Shown: piece by piece, positions 49,724 to 57,883 of the stretch | Numbering within the stretch: the first letter of the stretch is position 1 | Layout of the letters: each line of letters starts with the position of its first letter | Assembly (NCBI RefSeq): GCF_016786355.1 | Contig: NZ_JADWYX010000053.1 | Location: 1 to 60,418, forward strand | Length of the DNA: 60,418 nt | Reading direction: 5' to 3' | Origin: Frankia sp. AgB1.9 | GTDB lineage: Bacteria; Actinomycetota; Actinomycetes; Frankiales; Frankiaceae | Made by a program: the position numbers and the translations under genes | The notes under the pieces: model-generated | The model's database searches: none | Told to the model about the DNA's origin: nothing | Seen by the model: only the letters and a program-made list of their open reading frames with translations

Positions 49724-51907
49724 CTACCTGACGACGACTCGGACGCGGCCGAGGTTCTGGACCAGGGTGTAGGCCGCCTTGGCGTCGCCCTGCTGCTGCG
49801 AGGTGACGCGGACGACGGCGAAATAGGTCCCGGGTTTGGTGAAGGCGTGGCTGACGGTCAGCCGCACGGTGCTGTCGGCCTTGTCCAGCCGGGAGCTGTC
49901 GGCGAAGTCGCCGGTGCCGCCGAAGTCCCACTCGACCCTGGTGATCTTCCCGCCGCCCGGTGGTTCCTGCGCGGCCACGGTGAGGGTGACGGCCTCGCCG
50001 GCCTTGGCGTCCGCGCGGACAGCCGGCTTGACCTTGTTCTTCCCGACCTTGGTGACGGTCAGGCTGACGACGGGCTGGACGCCCCCGCGCTCGGCGGCGG
50101 TGGCCGCGACGTGGATCTGGGTGTCCTTGTCGATCGTGTAGCCGGTCGTCGCGGGCGGCGCGGTCCCCCGCGTGACCCAGGCGTCGAGGTCGAGCAGCGC
50201 CTGCTGGAGCTCACCGTCGTAGCTGACGATGTGCGCGCCGGCGGCCTTCGTCTCCGGCGGGGTGTGCGCGGCGTTGTCCATGTACCACAGGCGGTAGCTG
50301 GCATCCGCGTCCGAGCCGAGGAAGGCCTTGACCTGCTGGCGGTACCAGTCGGCGGACCACGGGAAGGCCAGGACGTCGAGGGTCGACGCCAACATGATCA
50401 TCTTTCCGTGGAACCTACCGGTGGGCACGCCGCCGCTGCCCTGCTGGGCGAAGATCGGCCCGGTCAGGCTCGCCCGCTGCGGGTAGAGCGGCTTCCCGCT
50501 CGCGTCGACGTACTGGTTCCAGGCGGACAGGCCCTGGTCGGCCGGGGGGACCTGGTAGCGCTCGTAGTACTGCAGGGCGAGGTACCAGGAGTTGTCGAGA
50601 CGCACCTGGTCCCCGGCCTTGATCGCGCTGGTCACGGTGGCGTCCGTGTCCGGGGCAAAGGTGACGGTGTTGCCGCTCGCGGTGCCGAGCGCGACCGACT
50701 TGCCGGCGGCCGCACCGCTCGTGAGGTCGATGTCGGCCCCGGTCAGGTCGCCGGTCGGCAGTCCGGAGAGCTCCAGACCGGTCGGCGGCGAGCCGACGAC
50801 TCCGGTCACGGTCGCGGTGGCCTGGACCCGGGCGGCCGCGACCGACGACGCCGGGTCGGTGCCCGCGTACCCCGGCTTCGTCCAGAAGTCATCCACGTAG
50901 GTCGGGTCGATGATCCGGACCCCAGCGCCGATGGCGGCGACCTCGTTGGGGCTCATGTTCGCGTAGTCCCACCAGCCGCCCAGCGGGAAGCCGAGCCGGG
51001 CCGTCTCGCGCAGGACCGCCTGCTGCTCCGCGCTGAGGCCGGCATACGGATCGCCGCTGCCGCCTGGCTCCATCGCGTCGTCGATCTGGGGAAGCTTGTC
51101 CTTCAGCACCCGCAGCCCCAGCGACTCGACGGTCAGGTTGCTCGGAAGCGAGTTCGAGGTGCCCGGGACCATCGGCACGGCGCCGTCATAGACACCGTCG
51201 GTGTTCTCCATCGCGGCCAGGGTCTGGTACGCGCCACCGCTCGCCCCGTAGAGGTAGCCGCGCGGCCGGGCGGTGTCGTCGTAGACCTGCGCCGCGACCA
51301 GCCTGGAGAACTTCGCGGACGCCGCGTTCAGCTCGTAGCCCGCGATCGCGCCGCCGCCGGGCAGTCCGCCGGCGTTGTTGTCCGACACGACGTAGGAGTT
51401 GGTCGAGATGGCGAAGACGACCGTCTCCGCGTCGGCGTCCTCCTTGGTCACCAAGGGGTAGGTCGACTCGAAGAACCGGCCGGCGTACCGGTCCGGGAAG
51501 TAGAAGGAGAACTTTCCCTTCGTCCCGGTGAATCCGCCGTGCACGTAGCGGACGGTCACCGTGACCTTGGTCGCCGGATCGGTGATGGTCCGGCGTTCGT
51601 CGAGGTCCACGTAGGGCTTGTCCAACGCCGGGTCGACGCACGACGCGGTGACCAGGGGGCCTCCATTGCTCCCCGTCTTGCAGGGCTCCCCGGCGGTCGG
51701 CTCGGCGCTGATCCGTAACGGACGTCCGACGTCGTTCTTCAACACCTGCGCGGGAGTCGTCGGCGAGGTGGAGGTGGCATCGGCGCTCGACGAACAGGAC
51801 GTCGCCGCGGCGATCGCGACGAGCACCGCGGCCGCCGGAACGGCGCGAAGGGGCCGGCCCCGGCGACCCCTGCCGCTTCCAGCCGATAACGCCGGTCTTT
51901 GTCTCAC
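49724..51907 (-). CDS. Secreted lipoprotein: alpha/beta hydrolase with PKD domain
   Basis: Protein of 727 residues, GTG start behind GGGAGGAAAC. Signal peptide ending AAATSC with Cys38 as the lipid anchor. Hydrolase part (about 100-590): nucleophile elbow GASGG with Ser223, acid in TLDVLAFPWSADWY, His in YMDNAAHTPP; an inserted beta domain rich in Thr/Val lies at about 350-430. The last about 110 residues form a PKD-like domain (VEWDFGGTGDFADSS...TVSHAFTKPGTYFAVVRV). It resembles secreted esterases of the tannase/feruloyl type that bind polymers through PKD. A TetR gene is divergent, 293 bases away. Confidence 0.8.
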   Translation of the reverse strand: MRQRPALSAGSGRGRRGRPLRAVPAAAVLVAIAAATSCSSSADATSTSPTTPAQVLKNDVGRPLRISAEPTAGEPCKTGSNGGPLVTASCVDPALDKPYVDLDERRTITDPATKVTVTVRYVHGGFTGTKGKFSFYFPDRYAGRFFESTYPLVTKEDADAETVVFAISTNSYVVSDNNAGGLPGGGAIAGYELNAASAKFSRLVAAQVYDDTARPRGYLYGASGGAYQTLAAMENTDGVYDGAVPMVPGTSNSLPSNLTVESLGLRVLKDKLPQIDDAMEPGGSGDPYAGLSAEQQAVLRETARLGFPLGGWWDYANMSPNEVAAIGAGVRIIDPTYVDDFWTKPGYAGTDPASSVAAARVQATATVTGVVGSPPTGLELSGLPTGDLTGADIDLTSGAAAGKSVALGTASGNTVTFAPDTDATVTSAIKAGDQVRLDNSWYLALQYYERYQVPPADQGLSAWNQYVDASGKPLYPQRASLTGPIFAQQGSGGVPTGRFHGKMIMLASTLDVLAFPWSADWYRQQVKAFLGSDADASYRLWYMDNAAHTPPETKAAGAHIVSYDGELQQALLDLDAWVTRGTAPPATTGYTIDKDTQIHVAATAAERGGVQPVVSLTVTKVGKNKVKPAVRADAKAGEAVTLTVAAQEPPGGGKITRVEWDFGGTGDFADSSRLDKADSTVRLTVSHAFTKPGTYFAVVRVTSQQQGDAKAAYTLVQNLGRVRVVVR

Positions 51908-52179
51908 GTTTCCTCCCGCATTCGCCTGGCCTGGTACGCGATCGCCACTGGTCGACGTGGGGGCGCCGGACGCCCGGCCGGGAGCGCGGCGACGACCGCC
52001 CTCGGCCCCGACCAGAGCTTGGGAGGCGCCCCCACCGACCTCCGTCGACCCGCTGGCGATACTGATCGCACCTCAAAGCTGAGTCAACTTTTAGATTCGA
52101 CCCCCCATGGGCGGGATGCTGCCGCAGGATGAGGGGAGGACGAGGCGAGTTCTGGCGATCATTGAGAGATACTCGGATT

Positions 52180-52185
52180 TAGGAT
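52180..52185 (+). promoter_or_regulatory. -10 box (TAGGAT) of the tetR gene at 52201
   Basis: TAGGAT ends 15 bases before the ATG, leaving a short leader. No clear -35. The same hexamer is the -10 of the leaderless methyltransferase gene. Confidence 0.4.
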
Positions 52186-52200
52186 CGGTAGGGTCGGTCC

Positions 52201-52863
52201 ATGGCTTCCACGGCCCGCGGCCCGCGCGGTCAGTACGCCCGGACGGCCATCCGCCGCGGTGAGATCGCCCAGGCGGTCCTCGACCTGGTCCTCGAGAAGG
52301 GGCACCCGAACGTGACCACGGCCGAGGTCGCGCGACGGGCAGCCACCAGCGAGGCGACGGTCCTGTACCACTACCCGAGCAAGGACCATCTCCTGCTCGC
52401 CGCCCTCGAACGGGATCAGGAGCTGGCCGTCCGCCACGCCGAGCAGGACGGGGTGCGCCCGGCCGACGGGCTGGCCGGCCTCGACATCGACGCCCTGGCC
52501 GACGCCGCGCGCTCGGCGACCAGGCGGCAACCGCTGCTGCGGCTTCGGGTCGCCCTGACCGGCCTCGCCGCGACGCCAGGACACCCGGCGGAGGACTACT
52601 TCACCCGGCAGTACCGAACCAACGTCGAGACCTACGGCCGCCTCGTCGCCGAGCGCCAGAAGACCGGTCAGGCGCACCCGAGCCTGGATCCGGTGGAGGT
52701 CGCGCGGCAGTTCGTGGCCACCTGGGACGGCCTCGCGACCCAGTGGCTGCTCTCCCCCGACTTCGACCTGGGCACGATGGTCGTCCAGGCGTTTCGCCGG
52801 CTCTCCGGTCAGAACTGGATGGAGGCGGCTCGCGCCGTGATCGAGCCTCCGAACGGCATCTGA
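52201..52863 (+). CDS. TetR-family regulator (divergent from PKD esterase)
   Basis: Protein of 220 residues with an ATG start. HTH at about 15-60: IAQAVLDLVLEKGHPNVTTAEVARRAATSEATVLYHYPSKDHLLLAAL. The ligand domain is helical and ends QAFRRLSGQNWMEAARAVIEP. Divergent from the esterase gene, which it may regulate, and convergent with the SDR gene 43 bases downstream of its stop. The inducer is unknown. Confidence 0.88.
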   Translation: MASTARGPRGQYARTAIRRGEIAQAVLDLVLEKGHPNVTTAEVARRAATSEATVLYHYPSKDHLLLAALERDQELAVRHAEQDGVRPADGLAGLDIDALADAARSATRRQPLLRLRVALTGLAATPGHPAEDYFTRQYRTNVETYGRLVAERQKTGQAHPSLDPVEVARQFVATWDGLATQWLLSPDFDLGTMVVQAFRRLSGQNWMEAARAVIEPPNGI

Positions 52864-52905
52864 CCGGCGGTCCCCGGCGGCCTCGGAGACCGCCCGCCCA
52901 CCCGG

Positions 52906-53781
52906 TCAGGCAGGGGCAGCCGTGGACCGGGTGGCGTCCGGCACCGGACCGCGGGCGGCGGTGGCGGCCCGGTCGAGCTCGACGCCGCGGGCCCTGACCG
53001 GGTCGACGAGGTCTCCGTGCGTGACGATGTACCGCTCACCGGCGAGCAGGGCCTCGATGACGTTGCCCGCGGCCTCGTCCGGCGAGACCGGGTTCTGCAC
53101 CATCTCGGGATTGCTGGCGACCATGGCGACGAAGTCGTCCTGCTCCCCGATCGCCCGGCGCAGATGGTCGGGCTGGGCCTCGGCGCTGGTCTCCAGGTGT
53201 CGTGAGGCCATCCCGGACGGGAAGACGACGGACACCGCGATGCCGTCGGGCGCGAGCTCCAGCCGCAACGTCTCCGCCAGCCCCCAGACGGCGAACTTGC
53301 TGGCCTGGTATGCACCCAGCCGGGCGGCCGGCGACAGGACAGACGACGAGGTCGTGAACGCCAGCCGTCCGTGCGGGGCGGCCCGAAGAAGGGGCAGGAA
53401 CGCCTGGGCCGTGCGGGCCGCGCCGAGCACGTTCACGTCCAGGACCCAGCGCCACTCGTCGTCCGTTAGCCGCTCGACCGCGCCGAACAGCTGGACACCC
53501 ACGTTCGACACGACGACGTCCGCGCGGCCGAACCGGTCGGCGACGGCGCCCGCCGCCGCGCGCACCGCCTCGCCGCTCGCGACGTCGACACCGAGGCCGA
53601 ACGCCTCCACTCCGTGCTCCGCGGTGATCGCCGCCGCCTCGGTCTCGACGCGCTCCCCGTCCCGGTCGAGCAGCGCGACCCGCAGGCCACGCGCGGCGCA
53701 TCTCCCACCCAGGGCCCGGCCGAACCCCGACGCTCCACCCGTGACAACCGCTACCTGCGCGGCCGGCCGCTCGGATTCCAT
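52906..53781 (-). CDS. Short-chain dehydrogenase/reductase
   Basis: Protein of 291 residues. Complete classical SDR: TGGASGFG (about 15-22), SNVGV in place of NNAG, Ser in TTSSSVLS, and YQASK with catalytic Tyr and Lys. The C-terminal 40 residues are a polar, Ala/Thr-rich extension. Substrate unknown. It is followed downstream, in the convergent direction, by the tetR gene; upstream there is a 193-base gap to the SnoaL-like gene on the same strand. Confidence 0.88.
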   Translation of the reverse strand: MESERPAAQVAVVTGGASGFGRALGGRCAARGLRVALLDRDGERVETEAAAITAEHGVEAFGLGVDVASGEAVRAAAGAVADRFGRADVVVSNVGVQLFGAVERLTDDEWRWVLDVNVLGAARTAQAFLPLLRAAPHGRLAFTTSSSVLSPAARLGAYQASKFAVWGLAETLRLELAPDGIAVSVVFPSGMASRHLETSAEAQPDHLRRAIGEQDDFVAMVASNPEMVQNPVSPDEAAGNVIEALLAGERYIVTHGDLVDPVRARGVELDRAATAARGPVPDATRSTAAPA

Positions 53782-53974
53782 CTCGTTCTCCCTGCTGTTG
53801 GATGCCGCTGTGTCTGATGCCGGCCACCGCCTGGTTACGGGCAGGCGGCGGCCGAGGTCGTGAGGACAGCCATGGCGAGAAAAGGGCGCGCGCCGCCCGG
53901 TCGCGGCCCGTCGCGGCGCCCGGCTGGGCGCGGTCGAGGAATCCGGGACGACGATCGCGGGCGGCGCGCGAGGA

Positions 53975-54388
53975 TCAGCCGCTCTCCGGCTTGCTGAAGT
54001 CCATCCGCAGCCGGGTCAGCCTGGAGGATTTGATTCGCCAGGCGCCATCGGACTTCTCATACGTCTCGTGGTAGTGGCCGAAGCCGTTCAGGTCGGACCC
54101 GTCCGGGAAACGAACGCGATCCTCCATCGCCCAGATACCGTCGGCCGACGACGGCGAGGTGAGGGTGATCTCCGGGGTATGGCACTGGTGAACCGTCACA
54201 GTGCCCGCGAGCGCGACCCGAAGGAAGTCCAGAAAGGGATCCCCGCCGGCGATGACGTCGCCGCCGGAATCCGTGGTGTCCATGACGACGTCATCCGTGA
54301 GGACCTGGCGATAACCTGCCCAGTCCTTCGTGTCGAGTAATCGGCAGTACCTGGCCTTGAGCTGCTTGATCGCCTCGATGTCATCCAC
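53975..54388 (-). CDS. SnoaL/NTF2-like protein
   Basis: Protein of 137 residues with an ATG start. SnoaL-like cone fold: IEAIKQLKARYCRLLDTKDWAGYRQVLTDDVVMDTT at the N-terminus, GGDPFLDFLRVALAGTVTVHQCHTPEI in the middle, and GFGHYHETYEKSDGAWRIKSSRLTRLRMDF at the end. The family includes polyketide cyclases, dehydratases and steroid isomerase-like enzymes; catalytic residues cannot be fixed by eye. Transcribed in the same direction as the SDR gene at 53781 and possibly with it. Confidence 0.85.
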   Translation of the reverse strand: MDDIEAIKQLKARYCRLLDTKDWAGYRQVLTDDVVMDTTDSGGDVIAGGDPFLDFLRVALAGTVTVHQCHTPEITLTSPSSADGIWAMEDRVRFPDGSDLNGFGHYHETYEKSDGAWRIKSSRLTRLRMDFSKPESG

Positions 54389-54425
54389 AGGTAATCACTC
54401 CGCTATTCTCGTCGAAGCCAGCGCG

Positions 54426-54500
54426 CATGATCGCCGTTTCGCCCCCCGGACGGTCGCTGTCGAAGCCGATCCACGACCACCCCGGGAGCGAGGCGACGAT
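54426..54500. repeat. Interspersed inverted repeat, copy D (75 bp, degenerate)
   Basis: Starts TGATCGCCGTTTCG and reaches a mismatched complementary arm ending near GACGATC. It has the same length and left terminus as copies B and C, but its right arm is the most diverged. It lies in the divergent SnoaL/methyltransferase promoter region. Confidence 0.5.
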
Positions 54501-54580
54501 CTCGCCGGCGGGCACCCGCCGACGGCGACAGCGCCGGCCAGGACCGGCGACGCCACCGCGATGTTGATCACGCAGGCTCA

Positions 54581-54606
54581 ACTTACCTGCCAGGTGACAG
54601 GCAAGT
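54581..54606. promoter_or_regulatory. Imperfect inverted repeat, candidate operator upstream of methyltransferase
   Basis: ACTTACCTG (54581-54589) and CAGGCAAGT (54598-54606) are complementary at eight of nine positions, separated by eight bases. It stands between divergent genes and resembles a TetR-type site. Confidence 0.35.
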
Positions 54607-54754
54607 CAAAGTCGGCGGACTTCGACGCACGCAGGCGGGCGACGCACGCAGGCCGGGCGGCGCGCGCGCCCAGCGCCGCTGTCGTCGGAACGCCGTGGAA
54701 TTCCGGCCCGACCCGCGGCTGGCGTTCTGGCTGCGGAGGTACACCTGGTGCAAA

Positions 54755-54760
54755 TAGGAT
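54755..54760 (+). promoter_or_regulatory. -10 box of a leaderless methyltransferase transcript
   Basis: TAGGAT ends six bases before the GTG start at 54767, and no ribosome site is visible, so the transcript probably begins at the start codon. Confidence 0.5.
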
Positions 54761-54766
54761 GACCTC

Positions 54767-55540
54767 GTGGACCAGGACATCCGGCTCGCCTCGTCGTTCG
54801 GCTCGGCCGCGACCGCGTACGCCGAGCACCGCCCGGACTACGCGCACGACGCGGTGCGTTGGGCGCTCGCGCCCGCGCCCGGCCCCCGGGTGCTCGACCT
54901 CGGCGCCGGAACCGGCAAGCTGACCGCCGCGCTGGTCGCGCTGGGCGCCGACGTCATCGCGGTCGAGCCCGACCCGGCGATGCTGGCCGAGCTACGCCGC
55001 GCGCTGCCGGCCGTCCGCGCCCTGCCGGGCAGCGCCGAGGCGATACCGCTGCCCGACGGATCCGTCGACGCCGTGCTGGCCGGCCACTCCCTGCACTGGT
55101 TCGACATGGCCGTCGCGGGACCGGAGATAGCCAGGGTCCTCGCGCCCGGCGGCATCCTGGCCGGCCTGTGGAACGTCACCGACGACCGGGTCGACTGGGT
55201 CGCCGGGCTCGCGCGGGTCGGCGGGAGCGCCGCTCTTGGCCGGCGTGACAGGCTCAGCACCTGGCGCACGGCGACGGCGGACCTCTACCTTCCGCGCACC
55301 GGCGTGGCCGCCCGGTTCGGCTCGCCGGAGCAGGCCGAGTTCTCACACGGCCAGCGCCGCACCGCCGAATCCCTGGTCTCGAAAATCGCGACCCACGCGG
55401 GGTTGCTGGTCATGCCAGCACAGGAACAACAGGCCACGCTCGACCGGATCCGCGCCTTCCTCGCCAGCACACCGGACACGGCCCAGGGCGAGTTCACCCT
55501 CCCGATGCTGACCGGCGTATTGCGCACCCACCGGCTGTAG
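54767..55540 (+). CDS. Class I SAM-dependent methyltransferase (Methyltransf_11 type)
   Basis: Protein of 257 residues, GTG start, predicted leaderless. SAM motif I VLDLGAGTGKLT (about 43-54), acidic residue in VIAVEPDPAML, motif with LPDGSVDAVLAGHSLHWF, and RVLAPGGILAGLW. This is the common small-molecule methyltransferase fold. No substrate clue in the sequence; the neighbouring SnoaL gene is divergent. It ends 252 bases before the convergent amidohydrolase gene. Confidence 0.88.
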   Translation: MDQDIRLASSFGSAATAYAEHRPDYAHDAVRWALAPAPGPRVLDLGAGTGKLTAALVALGADVIAVEPDPAMLAELRRALPAVRALPGSAEAIPLPDGSVDAVLAGHSLHWFDMAVAGPEIARVLAPGGILAGLWNVTDDRVDWVAGLARVGGSAALGRRDRLSTWRTATADLYLPRTGVAARFGSPEQAEFSHGQRRTAESLVSKIATHAGLLVMPAQEQQATLDRIRAFLASTPDTAQGEFTLPMLTGVLRTHRL

Positions 55541-55695
55541 GTGGCGTTGCCGCACATCACCACGAGAGATTCCCAGCGACGCCAACGTCTTCGCCGCCGC
55601 GCCGTCCCGGATCTTTCGCGCTCCGCCGAGGAATCTGCCGTCCGATCAGCAGCGCCCTCGGCTGGAGGTCGGCCATCCTGACCGCCGCGTCCCGG

Positions 55696-55770
55696 TGATC
55701 GCCGTCTCGGCCCTCCGGTGGTCGTTACCGGGTCTGTTCCACAGCCACCCGAGGGCCAAAACGGCGATCA
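55696..55770. repeat. Interspersed inverted repeat, copy B (75 bp)
   Basis: TGATCGCCGTCTCGGCCC at the left and GGGCCAAAACGGCGATCA at the right are nearly perfect complements, and continue inward as a stem to the central GGTCGT region. Between convergent methyltransferase and amidohydrolase genes. Confidence 0.75.
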
Positions 55771-55791
55771 AGATGACGGGGGCCTTCGCGG

Positions 55792-57018
55792 TCACCGGCG
55801 GCTGGTGGGAACCAGCTCGCGCGCGTTGTCGCGCATGATCTTGATCTGGTCCGATGGGGAGAATCCCGTCAGATGCCCGAAGAAGTCGCGGGGATTGGCG
55901 ACACCTTCGGCGTGCGGCCAGTCGGAGCCGAACAGGATGCGTTCGACCGGAATGTGCTGCGCGAGCTCGAGGACGTTGTCCTCAACGAAGGGTGCGATCC
56001 AGACGTTCTCGTGGAGTTGATCGACCGGGTTCCTGGTGAACATGCCCGGGTTCTGGCTGTGAAGCCGTCGCAGCACCCTGACCAGTTCGGGCACCCAGGT
56101 GGCGCCGTTCTCGATGCTGGCCAGTCGGAGGGTGGGATGCCGCTCGAAGAGGCCGTGCGTGATGACGGCGGCGAGGAAGTCGTGAATCAGGCGATGATGC
56201 ATGATCGCGTCCACGAAGGGCTCGTAGAACGCCAGCGAGGACACCGAGCCCTGGCGACGGCGGCTCTGGTAGCCCCAGGCGCGGGCGACCGCGTCCTCGA
56301 CGTCGCGGTAGCCGTCATCGAAACCGGCGTGGGCCGTCATGACGAGACCGGCTTCGGCCACGCGCGCCCAGAACGGGTCGAAGAGCGGGTCCGCTGGCGA
56401 CTTGAAGCCATCCGCGGTGAACACGGGCCCTGGTCGCAGGGCCGCGACCCGCGCTCCTCTGCCGAGGGCCCATTCGAGTTCGGCGATCGCGCTGGGCAGG
56501 TCCGAGAGCGTCAGATAGGGCACGGCGAAGATCCGGTCCTGGTAGGCGAACCCCCAGTCGTCGTCGATCCAGCGGTTGAAGGCGCGGAAGATGTCGACCG
56601 ACGCTTCGATGTCCGGCTGCATTGGGCCTTCCATGCAGACGCCCTGAGAGGGGAACAGCCAGAGTGCTTCGACGCCCTGCTGGTCCATGACCTTGATCCG
56701 GGCGTCGTGGTCGTACCACTCCGGGTGGTCGGCGGGGTCCTCGCTGGTCAGCGAGCCGGCGACGTCGGCCTTGGTGCCCTTGCCGGCGAAGTAGTCGAAC
56801 AGCGCGCCGGGCCGAGGCCTCGGGTTGACGTCGCCGGGACCGGGGATCCAGGGATGCAGCTCGCCGCGGACCACGTAGCGCATCTGTCCGTCGACTTCCT
56901 TGACCTGCACGCCGCGGTCGGCGTATTTGGGGTTGCGATGCCGGGTGAAGGCGTCGCTCGTCTCCCAGTAGTGGTTGTCAACGTCGAACACGCTGATCTG
57001 CTCGGCGGGTTGCGTCAT
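55792..57018 (-). CDS. Amidohydrolase-2 family metal-dependent hydrolase
   Basis: Protein of 408 residues; ATG 57018 behind GAAGGAA. Motifs of the amidohydrolase-2 (ACMSD/OH-acid decarboxylase-like) family: FDVDNHYWE (Asp14, His16 region), MTAHAGFDDG in the middle with a metal-ligand His, and RILFGSDWPHAEG near the end with the conserved Asp. Such enzymes hydrolyse or decarboxylate aromatic or cyclic acids. It follows the tetR gene with a 26-base gap, so both are in one transcript controlled by the TetR site at 57778. Confidence 0.85.
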   Translation of the reverse strand: MTQPAEQISVFDVDNHYWETSDAFTRHRNPKYADRGVQVKEVDGQMRYVVRGELHPWIPGPGDVNPRPRPGALFDYFAGKGTKADVAGSLTSEDPADHPEWYDHDARIKVMDQQGVEALWLFPSQGVCMEGPMQPDIEASVDIFRAFNRWIDDDWGFAYQDRIFAVPYLTLSDLPSAIAELEWALGRGARVAALRPGPVFTADGFKSPADPLFDPFWARVAEAGLVMTAHAGFDDGYRDVEDAVARAWGYQSRRRQGSVSSLAFYEPFVDAIMHHRLIHDFLAAVITHGLFERHPTLRLASIENGATWVPELVRVLRRLHSQNPGMFTRNPVDQLHENVWIAPFVEDNVLELAQHIPVERILFGSDWPHAEGVANPRDFFGHLTGFSPSDQIKIMRDNARELVPTSRR

Positions 57019-57044
57019 GGCGATTCCTTCGCTCTGCGAGGGCT

Positions 57045-57761
57045 TCAGTGGGAGTCGGGCACCACACCGAGAGGCGGAAAGATCGAGGACGGGGCGCGAT
57101 CGCGTCCCGCAGCTGCCGCGCCTTGGACGGTGGCCAGAGACGAGACGATCCAGCCGGCGCAGGTGTCGCGGACGCGGGCCATGTCGACGACCGCCGTGCC
57201 GGCCAGCTGAAGTCCCGCGACGCCCCGCATCAGACCGAGGACCAGCACCGCCGAGGTGGTCGGATCGACGTCCGCCCTGATCGACCCGTCCCGCTGGCCT
57301 GAGGTGATCACCCCGGACAGCGAGTCGTGGCTGTGCCGTTCCGCCTCGGCCATCCCCTGCACGGACGACGAGGCGGGGAACAGCGACCCCCACATGACGA
57401 GGAAGGCCCGTTCGTCGAAACCCGGCTCCCCGAACAGCTCGAGGTAGCAGTCGACCGTCAGCAGCACCATTTCCAGCCCGGACAACTCCTCGGCCCGGCG
57501 CGACTGCCTGTCGAGCGTGGCGAGCGAGTGCGCCGCGATGCGTTCCTGGGCCCGCGCGGCCAGCCGGGCCACCAGGGTGTCCTTCGAGCCGAAGAGGTGG
57601 GTTGGCAGACCGCGGCTCACCCCGGCCCGGTCACCGATGCTGGCCAGTGACGCGCGGTCCACCCCGCGATCGGCGATCATCTCGGCGGCCGCGTCCAACA
57701 GCGCGTCCTCCGACCGAGTGCGCCGCTCGACCTGCGTCCGACGAACGCTCCGCGATGGCAT
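57045..57761 (-). CDS. TetR-family regulator between two amidohydrolases
   Basis: Protein of 238 residues. HTH at about 15-60: RSEDALLDAAAEMIADRGVDRASLASIGDRAGVSRGLPTHLFGSKDTLVARL. The ligand domain includes a Trp/Phe-rich stretch (MWGSLFPASS). It is the first gene of the operon with the amidohydrolase-2 and is divergent from the amidohydrolase-3 gene, so it probably controls both through the operator between them. The ligand is likely their substrate. Confidence 0.88.
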   Translation of the reverse strand: MPSRSVRRTQVERRTRSEDALLDAAAEMIADRGVDRASLASIGDRAGVSRGLPTHLFGSKDTLVARLAARAQERIAAHSLATLDRQSRRAEELSGLEMVLLTVDCYLELFGEPGFDERAFLVMWGSLFPASSSVQGMAEAERHSHDSLSGVITSGQRDGSIRADVDPTTSAVLVLGLMRGVAGLQLAGTAVVDMARVRDTCAGWIVSSLATVQGAAAAGRDRAPSSIFPPLGVVPDSH

Positions 57762-57777
57762 GAACCGACCCTACTCC

Positions 57778-57797
57778 CTTGCTGGGCACCCAACAAG
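57778..57797. promoter_or_regulatory. TetR operator-like palindrome between amidohydrolase genes
   Basis: CTTGCTGGGCACCCAACAAG: arms of nine bases, complementary at eight, with a two-base centre. Centred about 27 bases upstream of the tetR start codon and 97 before the amidohydrolase-3 start. Confidence 0.6.
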
Positions 57798-57883
57798 TAA
57801 GTTACCTTCCCGGCAGGCTCCGTGCCGCCCCGCCCACTCGGGTCGCCGGTACCGGGCCGTCGCAGCCAAGGGAAGGGGACGCA